From: Triangularia verruculosa
Taxonomy: Eukaryota > Ascomycota > Sordariomycetes > Sordariales > Podosporaceae
NCBI GenBank assembly: GCA_033296885.1
Contig: MU863993.1
Span: 1 to 64,000, forward strand
Reading direction: 5' to 3'
Length of the DNA stretch: 64,000 bases
In this document: positions 31,926 through 41,991 of the stretch, piece after piece
Layout: each line of letters begins with the position of its first letter
How positions within the stretch are numbered: the first letter of the stretch is position 1
Position numbers and translations under genes: made by a program
The notes under the pieces: model-generated
Databases searched by the model: none
What the model saw: only the letters and a program-made list of their open reading frames with translations
Told to the model about the DNA's origin: nothing

Positions 31926-33057
31926 ATGAATCCAGTGGCCAAATTCCGGTGTTTCTGAACCCAGAGATGATATTCCTAGCTGCCATTCCAAGATTGGATG
32001 CATCCCCATAGCAATAGAGAAACCGTCGCTTGTTAACGGCAGCCGATGCTGTAAAGCTTGCCAGGGCCTTGGTGGCCTGCCGGAAGTAGTTCTTCAGAGC
32101 TGAGAAAACACTGCGGTCGAGAGGCTGAGTCTTGTGGGAGGTGTGGGCAGGTAGATAGACTAACTGGACCTTATTGAGCCAAGCCGTAGCCATAAAGACG
32201 TTGGTTGTATGGCTGGAATGCTCGTCGAGGACCAGTAGTCTCCACTCATCAACTTCAGGCTTGGTTTGTGGTAGATACACCTCTTTTAGCCACCTCAAGG
32301 CAATCTTGCTATTGCTCCAGCCTGTAAGACTGTAGTCATACTTCCAATCCAGAAAGTCAACTTCTAGTTTGGCTTTGGCAGGGAACCATTGCCCCTGAAG
32401 AGAAGCCCCAGTAAAGACCACAGTTGGCGATAGTCTCACGCCCTCTGCAGTGCCACATTCGATGACAGTAACCCAGGTGGTTGCATCAGAACTAGTTGTA
32501 TAAGCCCTGCGTGTAAGGGAACTGCCAATGACTGTGCCAGCCTTTGTTTCTAGCTCCTGCATGCCGTGCTCATCGACGTTGGCGATGTTCGCAGGTATGA
32601 TGTTCTTGTCACGAATGTGGAACTCCAGCCTCCTATAGAAATCTTGGTAGGCCTCTCGTGTAGAGCCTTTCGTACGAGAGCTTTCTAACAGAGCTGATTT
32701 CTTAGGTTTGATTGCATCGTGGCGGCGTAGAAAGCGGTCAATCCATCTAGCACCCAGAGGCTTAGGATCACCTCCTTCAGCCAATATGGCTTGCGCGAAA
32801 GCTACCACCTGGCTACGGCTAGGAGCCCTTCCAGACTTTTCTTCATTGAGGCACCAGTCGACCACATGCCTTTCTTGCACAGGACTGAGGCGTTGTTCGT
32901 GGACTTTGGCTTGTTGTCGAGGGTGAGCGCCATGGAGCCGTCGATTCAGGGTGGATGGCGGAATGCTGTACTTTGCGGCCGCATCTTTTTGCGAACAAAG
33001 ACCGTCTTGGACCTCGGCTATAGCCAATTGAATAAGCTCTTCCTGAATGGAAGTCAT
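31873..33057 (-). CDS. Fot1/pogo-type (Tc1-mariner) DDE transposase, 394 aa, open
   Basis: Residues 1-45 form a psq-type helix-turn-helix (DAAAKYSIPPSTLNRRL). About 50-115 form a Tc5-type DNA-binding domain (RSQVVAFAQAIL, WIDRFLRRH). About 140-345 form the DDE_1 domain. The candidate triad is D162 (NVDEHG), D278 (VLDEHSSH) and D314 (KTQPLDRSV), giving DD35D spacing. The frame has no stop codons and no RIP signature. It ends with FRNTGIWPLD...KVLV, shorter than full Fot1-class proteins (over 500 residues), so the C-terminus may be lost at the junction with the NACHT fragment. I found no terminal inverted repeats or TA duplication. The product would be a nuclear cut-and-paste transposase. Confidence 0.8.
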   Translation of the reverse strand: MTSIQEELIQLAIAEVQDGLCSQKDAAAKYSIPPSTLNRRLHGAHPRQQAKVHEQRLSPVQERHVVDWCLNEEKSGRAPSRSQVVAFAQAILAEGGDPKPLGARWIDRFLRRHDAIKPKKSALLESSRTKGSTREAYQDFYRRLEFHIRDKNIIPANIANVDEHGMQELETKAGTVIGSSLTRRAYTTSSDATTWVTVIECGTAEGVRLSPTVVFTGASLQGQWFPAKAKLEVDFLDWKYDYSLTGWSNSKIALRWLKEVYLPQTKPEVDEWRLLVLDEHSSHTTNVFMATAWLNKVQLVYLPAHTSHKTQPLDRSVFSALKNYFRQATKALASFTASAAVNKRRFLYCYGDASNLGMAARNIISGFRNTGIWPLDSSKVLVREKDLSLHKELV

Positions 33058-33174
33058 GTTAATTTTGGTCTAGAATTGGTTGTGTTGTGTCAAGTTGAAG
33101 TTCGTCATGGATGGAATGGCGGTGTGGTGCCAGGATTCCGTTGTGGGGCCGATTCCGTTGTTGGGTCCAGACGT

Positions 33175-33600
33175 CTAGTTTCTCTTTTCCCCTTGATTCT
33201 GGCGATGTCTTTCCAGCCACTGCCTTATCTCTTCTGCTCGCGGATGCTGTTCCCGCTCCATTTCCTGCTGGTTTGTCCTCCTCTCCTCCCGTTGACGGCG
33301 TCCTTCTTCTTGCTGTAGGTAATGTTGCTCATGCTGACGACTGCGCTCTTCTTCTTCCCTTTGTTGTGGGCGGCGCTGGCTCGTACGCTCTGCCAATTTT
33401 TCCCGGCCTCGAGTCTCTTCTCCTTGGTACCGCCGATGTCTTTCGAGCCACTGTCTTATCTCCTCGGCCTAAGGATACTATTCCCGCTCCTATTCTTACT
33501 GCTGCCTTCTCCTCTCTTCCCTTCGACGACGTCCTTCTTCCTACTATAAATACCGCTGCTTATGTTGACGACGAAAGCTCTTCTTCGTGCCTCTCTTAGA
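33175..33600 (-). pseudogene. Glu/Gln/Arg-rich coiled-coil coding remnant with a tandem duplication
   Basis: The minus-strand frame 33175-33396 encodes a highly charged segment (QQREEEERSRQHEQ, then AEEIRQWLERHRQ), probably coiled coil. The DNA at about 33202-33359 is repeated, diverged, at about 33433-33590. The upstream copy shows C-to-T type changes (TAA and ATA for TCG-CGG and CTGTAG) that destroy its frame. It lies just upstream of the transposase and may belong to the same element or to a separate locus. Confidence 0.4.
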
Positions 33601-34000
33601 ACCTCCACCGCCATCTAAATGCATCATACCCACGCCCACTTTGCTCTACTAACCGCTGCCGCCCTGCTAGAGCCTTGCATAAGGGAAGGCGCTAATGAGG
33701 AAAAGAGGGGTAAAGGAGGTGCATTTTAACTTGAGCGCCGTCCCGTCTCGGTATAGTTCGTTTCCTTCCCCATTCCGGGGAACCAATTAGAAGGCAAGGC
33801 TTGCCCCACTTGGTGCCCCCTCCTCGACTTCTCCCCAGCCAAACCTCAAGCCGTCGCAGCCTCTCTCTTTCCTTCTAGCAACAACCACTCAATACTGCTC
33901 TTTTCTAGCAGCACCCCCTTCTCTACCACAGCCACGAAAACAAGAAGAAGACAAAAAGAGAGAGAGCGACGACAACAACCTCACCATGGGCCTCCTCGAC
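33601..34000. other. Non-coding spacer, pyrimidine-rich end
   Basis: No protein family seen. The last 150 bases look like a fungal 5' leader (CT-rich, then AAAAAGAGAGAGAG and CAACAACCTCACC) just before an ATG at 33986. Confidence 0.4.
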
Positions 34001-34715
34001 CCCCCCTCAACCGAAGACGCTACAGCTATCCTCAACGACCTCACCTACTAGCGTCTTAAGCAATAGGGTTTCGTCATCATTCAAAGGACCTACTTTTCTT
34101 AATCGAAATAGGATAAGTTTATACGTCTCGCCTAAAAAAATACATATAATTACTTTAAATAGCGACGTATACTAGATCTCTACAATAAAATAGCCTAGAC
34201 CGTTATTAAGGACGGGGCCGCCCTAAACAGTATAAATTTTAAAGTAGCTTAAAAAAAGTTTCGGGAGTAATTAGACGGGGATAAAAGGAAGAAAAATATA
34301 AAGGGGAATATTTTTACTAAAGAGGGTATAGTTTATTAAAGGCCGAAGTATTAGTTTTTTTTATTTATAAATAAGGAGAGTTTAGAAAATATAATTAATA
34401 AGGGAAAGGTAAAGAAGGAAAGGGGGTATATTATAAAGGTTATAGCGAAGGGGTTAAGAGAGGGGGAAGGGTAGGAGGGTAAAGAAGGTGATAAGGAGGA
34501 GGAGTTAGATAAGGATAATAAGGAGCGAAAGTTAAAGGATATAAGGAAAAGGGTTAAGGTAAATACGTTTATTAAAGTATATACGCGTTTTCTAAACGTA
34601 AACTCGTAGTATATCCTTCTTATTAAGGACGGAGTTATCGATATCTAATTTAGGTTACTAGACGTAGTTTTTATATATCCTAGGTAGCGTTATTACGTGG
34701 TTTTTATTAGTATTG
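33986..34715 (+). pseudogene. RIP-destroyed reading frame of unknown family
   Basis: ATGGGCCTCCTCGACCC opens MGLLDPPSTEDATAILNDLTY, then TAG. From there the composition switches abruptly to AT-rich with TAG/TAA at expected Gln and Trp codons. The frame can be read on (GFVIIQRTYF, KDGAALNSINF, EGKEGDKEEELDKDNKER, YILLIKDGVIDI) to about 34710. The start codon and leader are untouched, so the RIP tract begins just inside the gene. Family not recognised. Confidence 0.45.
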
Positions 34716-34920
34716 CTGGGCGTGGATGGATGTAGTCTGGCACTCTTTTTTCTGCGTGCGAAGCTTGTATTGGGAAGACGGTGTTTGCATGCACGAGCAC
34801 CTAAAACTGGCTTCTAGCCAACTGCACACATGAGCTAGTTTTGGCGCCTGGACTCCTTGCAAGGAATTCCATACCAAACCGGGAGCTTGGCTTTTCAAGG
34901 TTACCTAGTAATACAGTAAG
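34716..34920. other. Short non-RIP island
   Basis: About 200 bp of normal composition between two AT-rich RIP-type blocks, with no recognisable gene. Confidence 0.35.
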
Positions 34921-34974
34921 AATCCGGAAGCGTGGTTTTATCTATAATCACCTATAAGCTTATTATATATTACT

Positions 34975-35560
34975 ATTAAAAGCTATTTATAGCTTTAATA
35001 AAAGTAACGATTCCCTATATTACCTAGGTTAAAACGTAAAAGTTATTTTTAGCTTTAATAAAGATAGATTATTACTATTTATTAAAAAAGCCGTTTTTAA
35101 CTTTATTAAAAATTAGAATTTTATATTATAATCTTAATGCTATTTTAAGTTAAATAATTTATATAAAGAAATTATTTCTAGTTTTATAAAGGTAAAAGAT
35201 CCTTATTATAATATTTATTAAATTCAATAATTATACTTTAGAAATAGCTTTTAAAATTAAATAAATTTATTAAAAAGATAATATTCGATATATTAATTTA
35301 AACTTTCGGTAATTTTAAATATAAGAATAATATTTAAAGCGAAATAACTTACTTAATTTAGATTAATTTAGAAATTATTTTTAACGTAGATATTACGTTA
35401 TATAAATTATTTTTAACTTTAATATAAATATTAATTCTTTATTATAACTTTTATATTTACCTTAAGCGGAATAGTTATTAATATAGCTAGGGTTATTTTT
35501 TAGCAACTTCTACTAAAAGCCCCCCTATAATGTTAATAATAATTACCGTAGAATAAGTGT
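34975..35560. repeat. AT-rich degenerate minisatellite (about 60-bp period)
   Basis: A near-palindromic motif AAAGCTATTTATAGCTTT followed by AATAAA recurs at 34979, 35039 and 35088, and more loosely to about 35300. The variants differ by transitions, so RIP of a tandem array is likely. No coding potential seen. Confidence 0.5.
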
Positions 35561-35628
35561 ACGCTCCAAAAATAACTCTGCTATAATCTACCTCTAGTAT
35601 AGCCTAGTCTTAAGTGGATTTAACTATT

Positions 35629-35691
35629 GCTCACCGTACTTAGGGCTTTGCTCACCCTACTCAGGGCTTTGCTCATCCCTGCTCAGGGCTT
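35629..35691. repeat. 21-bp tandem repeat, 3 units
   Basis: Three adjacent units of the type GCTCACCCTACTCAGGGCTTT. The array lies just downstream of the stop codon of the minus-strand gene that ends at 35709. Confidence 0.7.
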
Positions 35692-35708
35692 CTCCACTTC
35701 TGCTCAGG

Positions 35709-38700
35709 TTAAAGCGGCGAGTGCTCAGGTCCAAGAACGGAAGTGGAAATCGTCCATGTCCAGATTCCGATATTGCAATGGCTGTTGTAGTGGTTCCGAT
35801 TGAGATGTTGCTTGATCCTGGAGACGTCTTGGAGGTTCATTCTGAAGCACCTTCTATGCTCTTTCGGGTTCAACTTCCAAAAATGGCACGCCAGCTTCTG
35901 GTCCCTTGAGGGACCTTCTTTCGGGGCGCGATCTGGTCGTTTCCCCTTTCTGTCTTCCCCACTCTCTTCGGGATCGTCATCTTGATCTGAATCGTTCCGA
36001 CGACGTTTGCGAGAAGTGCTGTGAGCTTTCATCTCTTGCTCGTTGTGGACATTTGTCTGCGTCATAGTCTGGGTCCCTGAACTGCCTTCTGTACCTCGTG
36101 CCCGCGTCATGCCTGAGACACTAGTAACACCCCATGGCTCATCCAGGGAGGTAAGGTGATTGCGGGAATGGCTCAAGGATTGTAGTATCCGATACCGTTC
36201 CAGAAGCCTGTCTTTTACCCTCATCACAATCTCGAAACCAACGGAGGCTTGATTGAAATAAGACTTCTTCACATCGTCATCCGATTCCGACGACAGGGAT
36301 AAAACTCCGCTCTCGAAACTCCCTAATGATTCCATGTCTGAATCATCATAACCCGGCGTATTCTGAGCCGACCCTGCTTGAAAGATTGATTGAGCTAGGC
36401 GCATGGGCCGTTCGCTCTCCCTGACTTTATGCGTCTGGGGTTCGGGTGGACCACTGTTTTGAGATTCACCCGTACCATCTGACATGTAGGGTTTGCATAA
36501 GCTGATAATATGTCTTTGGTCAGCCCCATTTTGAAGTGTTGTGACGGATGGCAAGACCAGATCTTCAGGCCTTTCCGTGTCCAAGGTCACGATTTGGCAA
36601 TGGTTTTCTTCTAAGCGTTGTTAGTGACAGAAAATGCGGCACTCCCAACCTCGGCTGAAAAGAACGGGAAGGTTAGACAGGTACACTTCGCAAAGGAAAA
36701 CTCACCACAAGTTGAGCGAGCCAGCTGGGGATGCCAAACCAATGTACCACCAATCTCGCCCACTAGTTTCCACAATGAATTGGGCCCTTGAATAACCACT
36801 TCGCCTATTGAGTCCACCCCAATGGTGGAACTGACTAAAGCTATAAAGACTTCGGAGGGTATCTCAACAGCACGACCCTCTACAGAATGACGCAAAATGG
36901 GAAAGCCACAGACGATAGGGATTGAGGATATTAAGTCGGGAGTTTCAGCCGACCACAAGGATTGTAGTATCTCGAGCGTCGAAGGGTCATGGAATATAGA
37001 ACACCGAACGCCAATGGTCCATTGTCGATCCCAATCACTATCATCTTCCGAGTCTCCGAAAGAACTCTCTAGAGGTGGCTCGGTAATCTCATCACCTATT
37101 TCTGTTATTTCTGGGCTAAAGGTGTGAAGGGTCGACCCTTGAACGTATTGAGTGGCGGCAGACAACCATGCTAACTGTTCTGCCCTCTCAGCAATCGCAT
37201 AAGGGGAGCCAGTAAACCAGATCAAATTGGCCCCCGATGCTGTTGTATCCATGCCAATTCCTGTCTGGACAAATACATTCTTTTTGGAATGACGTCCTTT
37301 TGAGCCCAGGTTCGTTTCCCAGGCCTGAAGTACGTCCAAAAGTTCCAATCCAGTTGAGGGCCACGCCTGTTCCATGTAGTTTCCGACTGTAACCAACTGC
37401 CAGTGTGCATTTCCTCCGGGGGATACGACCCAAGTCATGCTATTTCTCAAAACATGAGTCGGAAATTCTGAAGGTAAATGAAAGGCGACTTTGTACGTTC
37501 TGGGAGCACGGTGTCTGCTAATGCGACCTAAGGGCAATCGATCCAGTACCGAAGTTCTGATTGTCTGGTATGCGTTCCCGGTGCTATAGTCACGCCGGTC
37601 TAGGGAAAGCTCGCGTCGGATATTTGACAGAAGCTGGGCGTAGGCACGGCTGTCGAAAATGATCCGGCAGTATTTCCCGAGCTCGGGATCCGAGTCGTTT
37701 TCATAGTCACCAACTCGTAGAAGAGCCTCTGGTGTTGATACTCGTTCAGGTACTTCGTCAAAGCTGACCGGGAACCACGTGGCCATTTTGTCGTTAACTG
37801 ATAAGACTTCCTCATCCTGTCGACCGTCTTCCTCTTCTGGTAGATGGCAGAGAATATCGCGAAGATGTTCTATGATAGATCTTCCTATCTATCAGCTCCT
37901 CGTCGGCTTCCTCAAGATGGATGCGAAGATATACATACCGATGACGCTTATGAATGTGGCGCATCAATGTCCAATGAAACGCCCCAAAACCTTCGCTTCC
38001 AATATCGATGGCGAACGAATTGAGTAGCCATGCCAAGTTTGGCGCGAGTAACTCCCAAGTTTTGTTGTCCATGTAAGGCCAAAGCTCGTTGCAGATATTG
38101 TTGCAGATATTGTTGCAGACCTCGATGATGGAGTGATTCAAAAGTTTGTTATTTAAAAAGTATCGCTCCGTATGAAAATCTACCGTCGACATTGAACATT
38201 CCACTACAAATACTTCCCCCGCGGCCGGAGTTGTAGTCGAAGAAGAGTCGGATGACGGTACTTGCACATTCGGTATGGGTGGGATGCCCTTGTTTCGTAT
38301 AGCGCCGTATCCCGAGTCATGCACAGAAATTTGAGGCGGTAGAGCTTGGAAGTTGTGCTTGGGATCTTTGTCGATTGAAAGAGTGTTGTCCTATGTTGGC
38401 ATGTCAGCGATGTGTGAAGCCAAGCAATGTAGGTAAGAAATTTGCTAATCCTTCAAAAGCAATATACCTAGGTAGATACCTAGGAAGGTATACAACAGGC
38501 ATCCAACTCCAGTTATCTTCAATGTTCTGTCACAGTGACGCGAGCGTCTCGGACTGATAAACATGGTGGAAGGGGTGAACTTTCAGTCCCACTTACAGAA
38601 CGACCGTCGCTCTTTATCATGCCAACAATATGGCACAAAGCCGCCTCAACCTTTCGGTATTCCGGGTCGTCAAGCCCAGAAAAACGACACATACCCCCGT

Positions 38701-39871
38701 GATCACTCCATATCGGAACTGCTATTTCCACAGCAGGCTCGTCTAGGTAAGCAGAGTGGTTCTCGACAATCTTTCGATTCAACGTGGGACTGGCGGAACC
38801 TTCCAGAAATGAGTAGATCGTCCAGTTTTCCTCTTTACATATCTTTGTGAAATCTTCCTTGAGATTCTTCAACCAGTCCGACTCTGGTCCGAAAGCATGA
38901 AGGACTCCAGGATTGATGCGGAAGCCTATCACCCTCGATACATCGTGCAAGATCTCTGTAAGGTCAACTGCTCGATGCGGGGTTCCGAAGAAAAGCACGG
39001 TTTTTGTTGAATCAAAAATGTGGGACAGAGAACCCCGAGACTTTGCAGATAAACCTCGTGTGTATACAAGAGCCTCCTTGATGATAATACCGCCCAAACT
39101 GTGTGCAATAAAGATGATTGGTCGTGTCTTCTCATCTTCAGTATGTCGGGCAGCCTCTAGAGAGACGACTAAGCCTTTTGCGTGATCGTGCCACGCGATG
39201 TGAGGGTGTAATGGAAAATGATGCCTGATTTCCACGTCATACCCGTAAGTGAGAACTCGTGAATTTGGGATCGCGGTTGGAACAAGTTGAGCTGGCCAAT
39301 AGCCTGAGTCACTCTCCGAGACTTCGATGATGTTTGAAGAGGGCGTCTGGTGAGCCTGAGGGGAAGACCCGGCCAACCACATAACCTCATTCGGGCCTGG
39401 TGTATGGTGGTTTGGAGACGGTGAAGAAGCCCATGTTCTGTAAGGATGACCAGCGATACCGTGTATAAAAACAACGCTGTTGAAGTCAGCAAGGTCAAAT
39501 ACAACCTATAATATTGACGTGAGATGTTGTGGGGTATATGAAATGCACCTTTCAATGTACCCAGTTGGCTTGCCAATGTGACTAGCCAGCCCCGATACAT
39601 CATGGATGGCAACTGCATATAGCACCCAGATCACTAGAGGGTCTTTCAAAATCCTTCATCTGTTTTCAGGGTGTGGCAAATAGCCATTATCGGCGGCGCA
39701 ATGCAAAAGTACAGAGGCGTTAAAGGCCAAAAAACAATACCAATGGAAGGAAACTTACTCCATCATTGCATCTTGGGACTCATACAATGGCGTCAATCCA
39801 GTTGCCTGAATATTGCTCCAAGTATCCATTTTTGTTGCTCTAGTACCTAGGTCGTCAGGTTGCGGCGGCAT
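35709..39871 (-). CDS. SesB-like alpha/beta hydrolase fused to an uncharacterised region and a C2H2-like end (6 exons, about 1201 aa)
   Basis: Model: 39871-39759, 39653-39599, 39505-38597, 38390-37939, 37880-36706, 36610-35709, all phases consistent (3606 nt). Exon 1 carries ATGLTPLYESQD. Exon 3 carries VVFIHGIAGHPYRTW, LTYGYDV, the nucleophile elbow FIAHSLGG (Ser about 192) and VLFFGTPHR, as in the SesB-type esterase found at the N-terminus of fungal NLRs. Exons 4-5 give VHDSGYG, a helical ELLAPNLAWLLNSFAIDIG...MRHIHKRHR segment and an acidic mid-region, with no NACHT or NB-ARC P-loop. The last exon has a Ser-rich acidic part, a basic stretch (RKRRRNDSDQDDD) and LACHFWKLNPKEHRRCF...RIKQHLNRNH, a fungal C2H2-like finger. 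If the nearer CAG at 36655 is used instead, the protein ends at 36611 (915 aa) and the C2H2 part is a separate gene; its frame has no ATG before 36485, which favours the fusion. Exon 2 and the start (39871 or 39829) are the least certain parts. Confidence 0.6.
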
Positions 39872-40850
39872 TGATACTTAGGTATATAATCTTGTGTGTA
39901 TGCGGACAAAATTCGTGAATCTCTTGTGACGGTCGAAGATGTTGTGTTTTCGACGTGAATTCACGAAATGAATGAGGGGAGCTGGGGTGAAATTTACTGC
40001 GCACGACTCCAAGTATCACGTGCAAGGCGTATGTTTAAGGCAGACTGCATGTGCGAACAGTCTTGACGTCGGCGATTGGCCCACTGGCCTAAGACACGGT
40101 CTTTTTCCACGCTGATGAGATTTCAGTGGAGATGTGCCGACGGTTACACACTCCCGGGATGAAATGACCGGCACTGTATAGCAGCTCAAAAACACCTTAA
40201 AAAGGTACTTTAACACCAGTCGGCCTTCAAAACGTGGTTGGGAGCTATGTACCTAGGTATATAACGAATATAGATTCATACTAAGATTGCCAATAGGTCC
40301 GTTCCATTGCAGGATGGTGCGCCGTTAACATTTACCACCAATCCGTTTTCATTTCTCACAGGGTGGAACAATGCTACAAGAACCATTCCTCAGCGTCAAA
40401 GCCATCCCATATACCTTGGGGTTTTGTAGCGCTGCCTCCTCCGCGGTTTTAAACTAGGATGTAGACACCTGAAATATCTTATCACAATGGTGCCTGCACA
40501 ACTTTCAGGTTCAGTGCCTCAGGTAGGGCATTGTGCTAGGACTCCAGACCGAGCTACCTATGGAATTTGAGTAACCTCAATTTCAGAATGCGATTAGGAG
40601 CCGACTGTAAAGGTTTTCAAAATGATACTTAGGTAGCAAAACTGTATTCTGAACAAGGTCGACAGTGCTGGCCCCGAAGTTCCAGAACGTAGTGTGGTCG
40701 CAACAGGTAGTAGACGAGAGACCATTATGGAGAGAAATAGACATGAGGTAGGTATTTAAGTCATATTTATACTAGCTTTAGTGGGCTCGGCTCTTTAACC
40801 TATGAGTCCACGGTTGGGATATCTCAGGTACTAAAGCGGGAGCCCGTGGG
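39872..40850. other. Gene-free stretch with dispersed ACCTAGGT motifs
   Basis: No gene recognised. Palindromic CCTAGG words in a TACCTAGGTA context recur at 39844, 40251 and further on, also inside the 206-bp intron near 38465-38490. Confidence 0.4.
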
Positions 40851-40861
40851 ACTGGGTTGTG

Positions 40862-40905
40862 ACATCTGGGCCCAACTTTAATATACTATAAATATACAAC
40901 TGTTT
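40862..40905 (+). repeat. Direct repeat, left copy (44 bp)
   Basis: ACATCTGGGCCCAACTTTAA with following bases aligns to 41255-41298. Differences are mostly transitions (ATATACTAT against ACACGCCAG), so this copy looks RIP-mutated. Confidence 0.6.
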
Positions 40906-41068
40906 AAGTAAGTGTAGTAACCGGCCTACCCGTAAGGCTATTAAAATACTGGCCTATAATTAACTAGTAGGCCTATAAGAAAGATTAAAAGGGGGGTCCT
41001 CCCACTGGCTTTTATAGGTAGGTAGGTGTGAGAGCTAGTGGGAGGTGTATGTGGAAGATAGTGGTTAT

Positions 41069-41091
41069 AGTGGACTTAGGATTCGAACCTA
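41069..41091. other. tRNA-3'-end-like motif (primer-binding-site or SINE relic)
   Basis: TGGACTTAGGATTCGAACC reads as the complement of a tRNA T-arm and CCA end. It lies between the two 44-bp direct repeats. No full cloverleaf could be drawn on the minus strand, so I do not call a tRNA gene. Confidence 0.35.
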
Positions 41092-41254
41092 GGTACTTAC
41101 ACTTAGTATTCTACTTTCTAGGAACCTTAGCGATCTTCTAAATAGGCTATTTACTATAGCAATCGCGATAATATTCGTTCTCTCCATCTTATGGTTAATA
41201 TGTGGCCTATGGGAGTCTTAGCCCAATTAAGCTCCCGGGGGCCGGTCAACATTA

Positions 41255-41298
41255 ACATCAGGGCCCAAGATTAACACGCCAGTAATATACAACTATTT
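41255..41298 (+). repeat. Direct repeat, right copy (44 bp)
   Basis: ACATCAGGGCCCAAGATTAA with following bases; see 40862-40905. The two copies are 393 bp apart and could be the ends of a small retro-element or a solo remnant. Confidence 0.6.
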
Positions 41299-41673
41299 GG
41301 ATTCCTAGGCTCCCGCTACGGTAGGTACGTACCTAGGTACCTACCTAGGTACACTTTGGCATCGTGTAAGGTAGGCTTCATAATATATTGAAATTTGAGT
41401 ATCGATAGCTATCTTCGCAACGGGAATTGGTCAGGTGCGCAGTGCACATAAGGTACCTAGGGAACAGGACGCTCCTAATAAATGAACCTGCGGAACAACC
41501 GACCTCTGGCATGTTAAAGCCAAGGCATGCACCTGAAATGCTTTAAACCCGGACCCAGCTAGAAACCACCGGAACAAGCCAAGATAAGATTGTCTGAAAC
41601 TCCAAGTATCTCATTATCCGGATATTGCCGTGCTCATTTCAGGTCCAGCCGCCAAAGCGGCTCCGCATTCTAA

Positions 41674-41680
41674 TTTAGCC
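41674..41680 (-). promoter_or_regulatory. XlnR/Xyr1-like site GGCTAAA
   Basis: TTTAGCC on the plus strand reads GGCTAAA on the minus strand, the published core for the xylanase activator XlnR/Xyr1. It lies about 310 bp before the xylanase ATG. Confidence 0.45.
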
Positions 41681-41761
41681 GGACCCGACTAAGTTGTATT
41701 GGTGCGGCTCCAGTACCCCCAAAACCTAGAGTCACTACTACATCCTCCTCAAGAGTTTCAA

Positions 41762-41768
41762 ATTAGCC
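41762..41768 (-). promoter_or_regulatory. XlnR/Xyr1-like site GGCTAAT
   Basis: A second GGCTAA core in the same orientation, about 225 bp before the ATG. Paired sites are usual in xylanolytic promoters. Confidence 0.4.
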
Positions 41769-41991
41769 GGTGGCTTTGGACTTAGACAGCAAAAGTTGTC
41801 TGGTATTGTCGTTTCCACTTTGTACGACCCTTGAAGAGACTTTCAGGTTTCGTCCCCGCATTATGCCACTGTGTGAAGATCTGCGGCAGGTAGCTGGGCT
41901 TGAGTAGGTATTTAGGGCAGGATAATCCGGCTGTCAGGATGTATCTCCCATTCCCAGACACATCGCGATCCCGAAGGCATCAAGCGTGAAG

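Larger units (their letters stand above)
41299..41991. other. Upstream region of the xylanase gene
   Basis: It holds a cluster of CCTAGGTACC words at 41325-41355 and two XlnR-like sites listed separately. No TATA box is evident close to the ATG. Confidence 0.4.

Noticed and set aside
33111..33599. Plus-strand frame of 162 codons and neighbouring hydrophobic frames
   Set aside because: They are the complement of the Glu/Gln/Arg-rich minus-strand frame, which gives artificial Leu/Ser/Phe-rich proteins.
41060..41160. tRNA gene on the minus strand
   Set aside because: Only the T-arm is convincing. The acceptor and D arms cannot be folded, so it was kept only as a motif.
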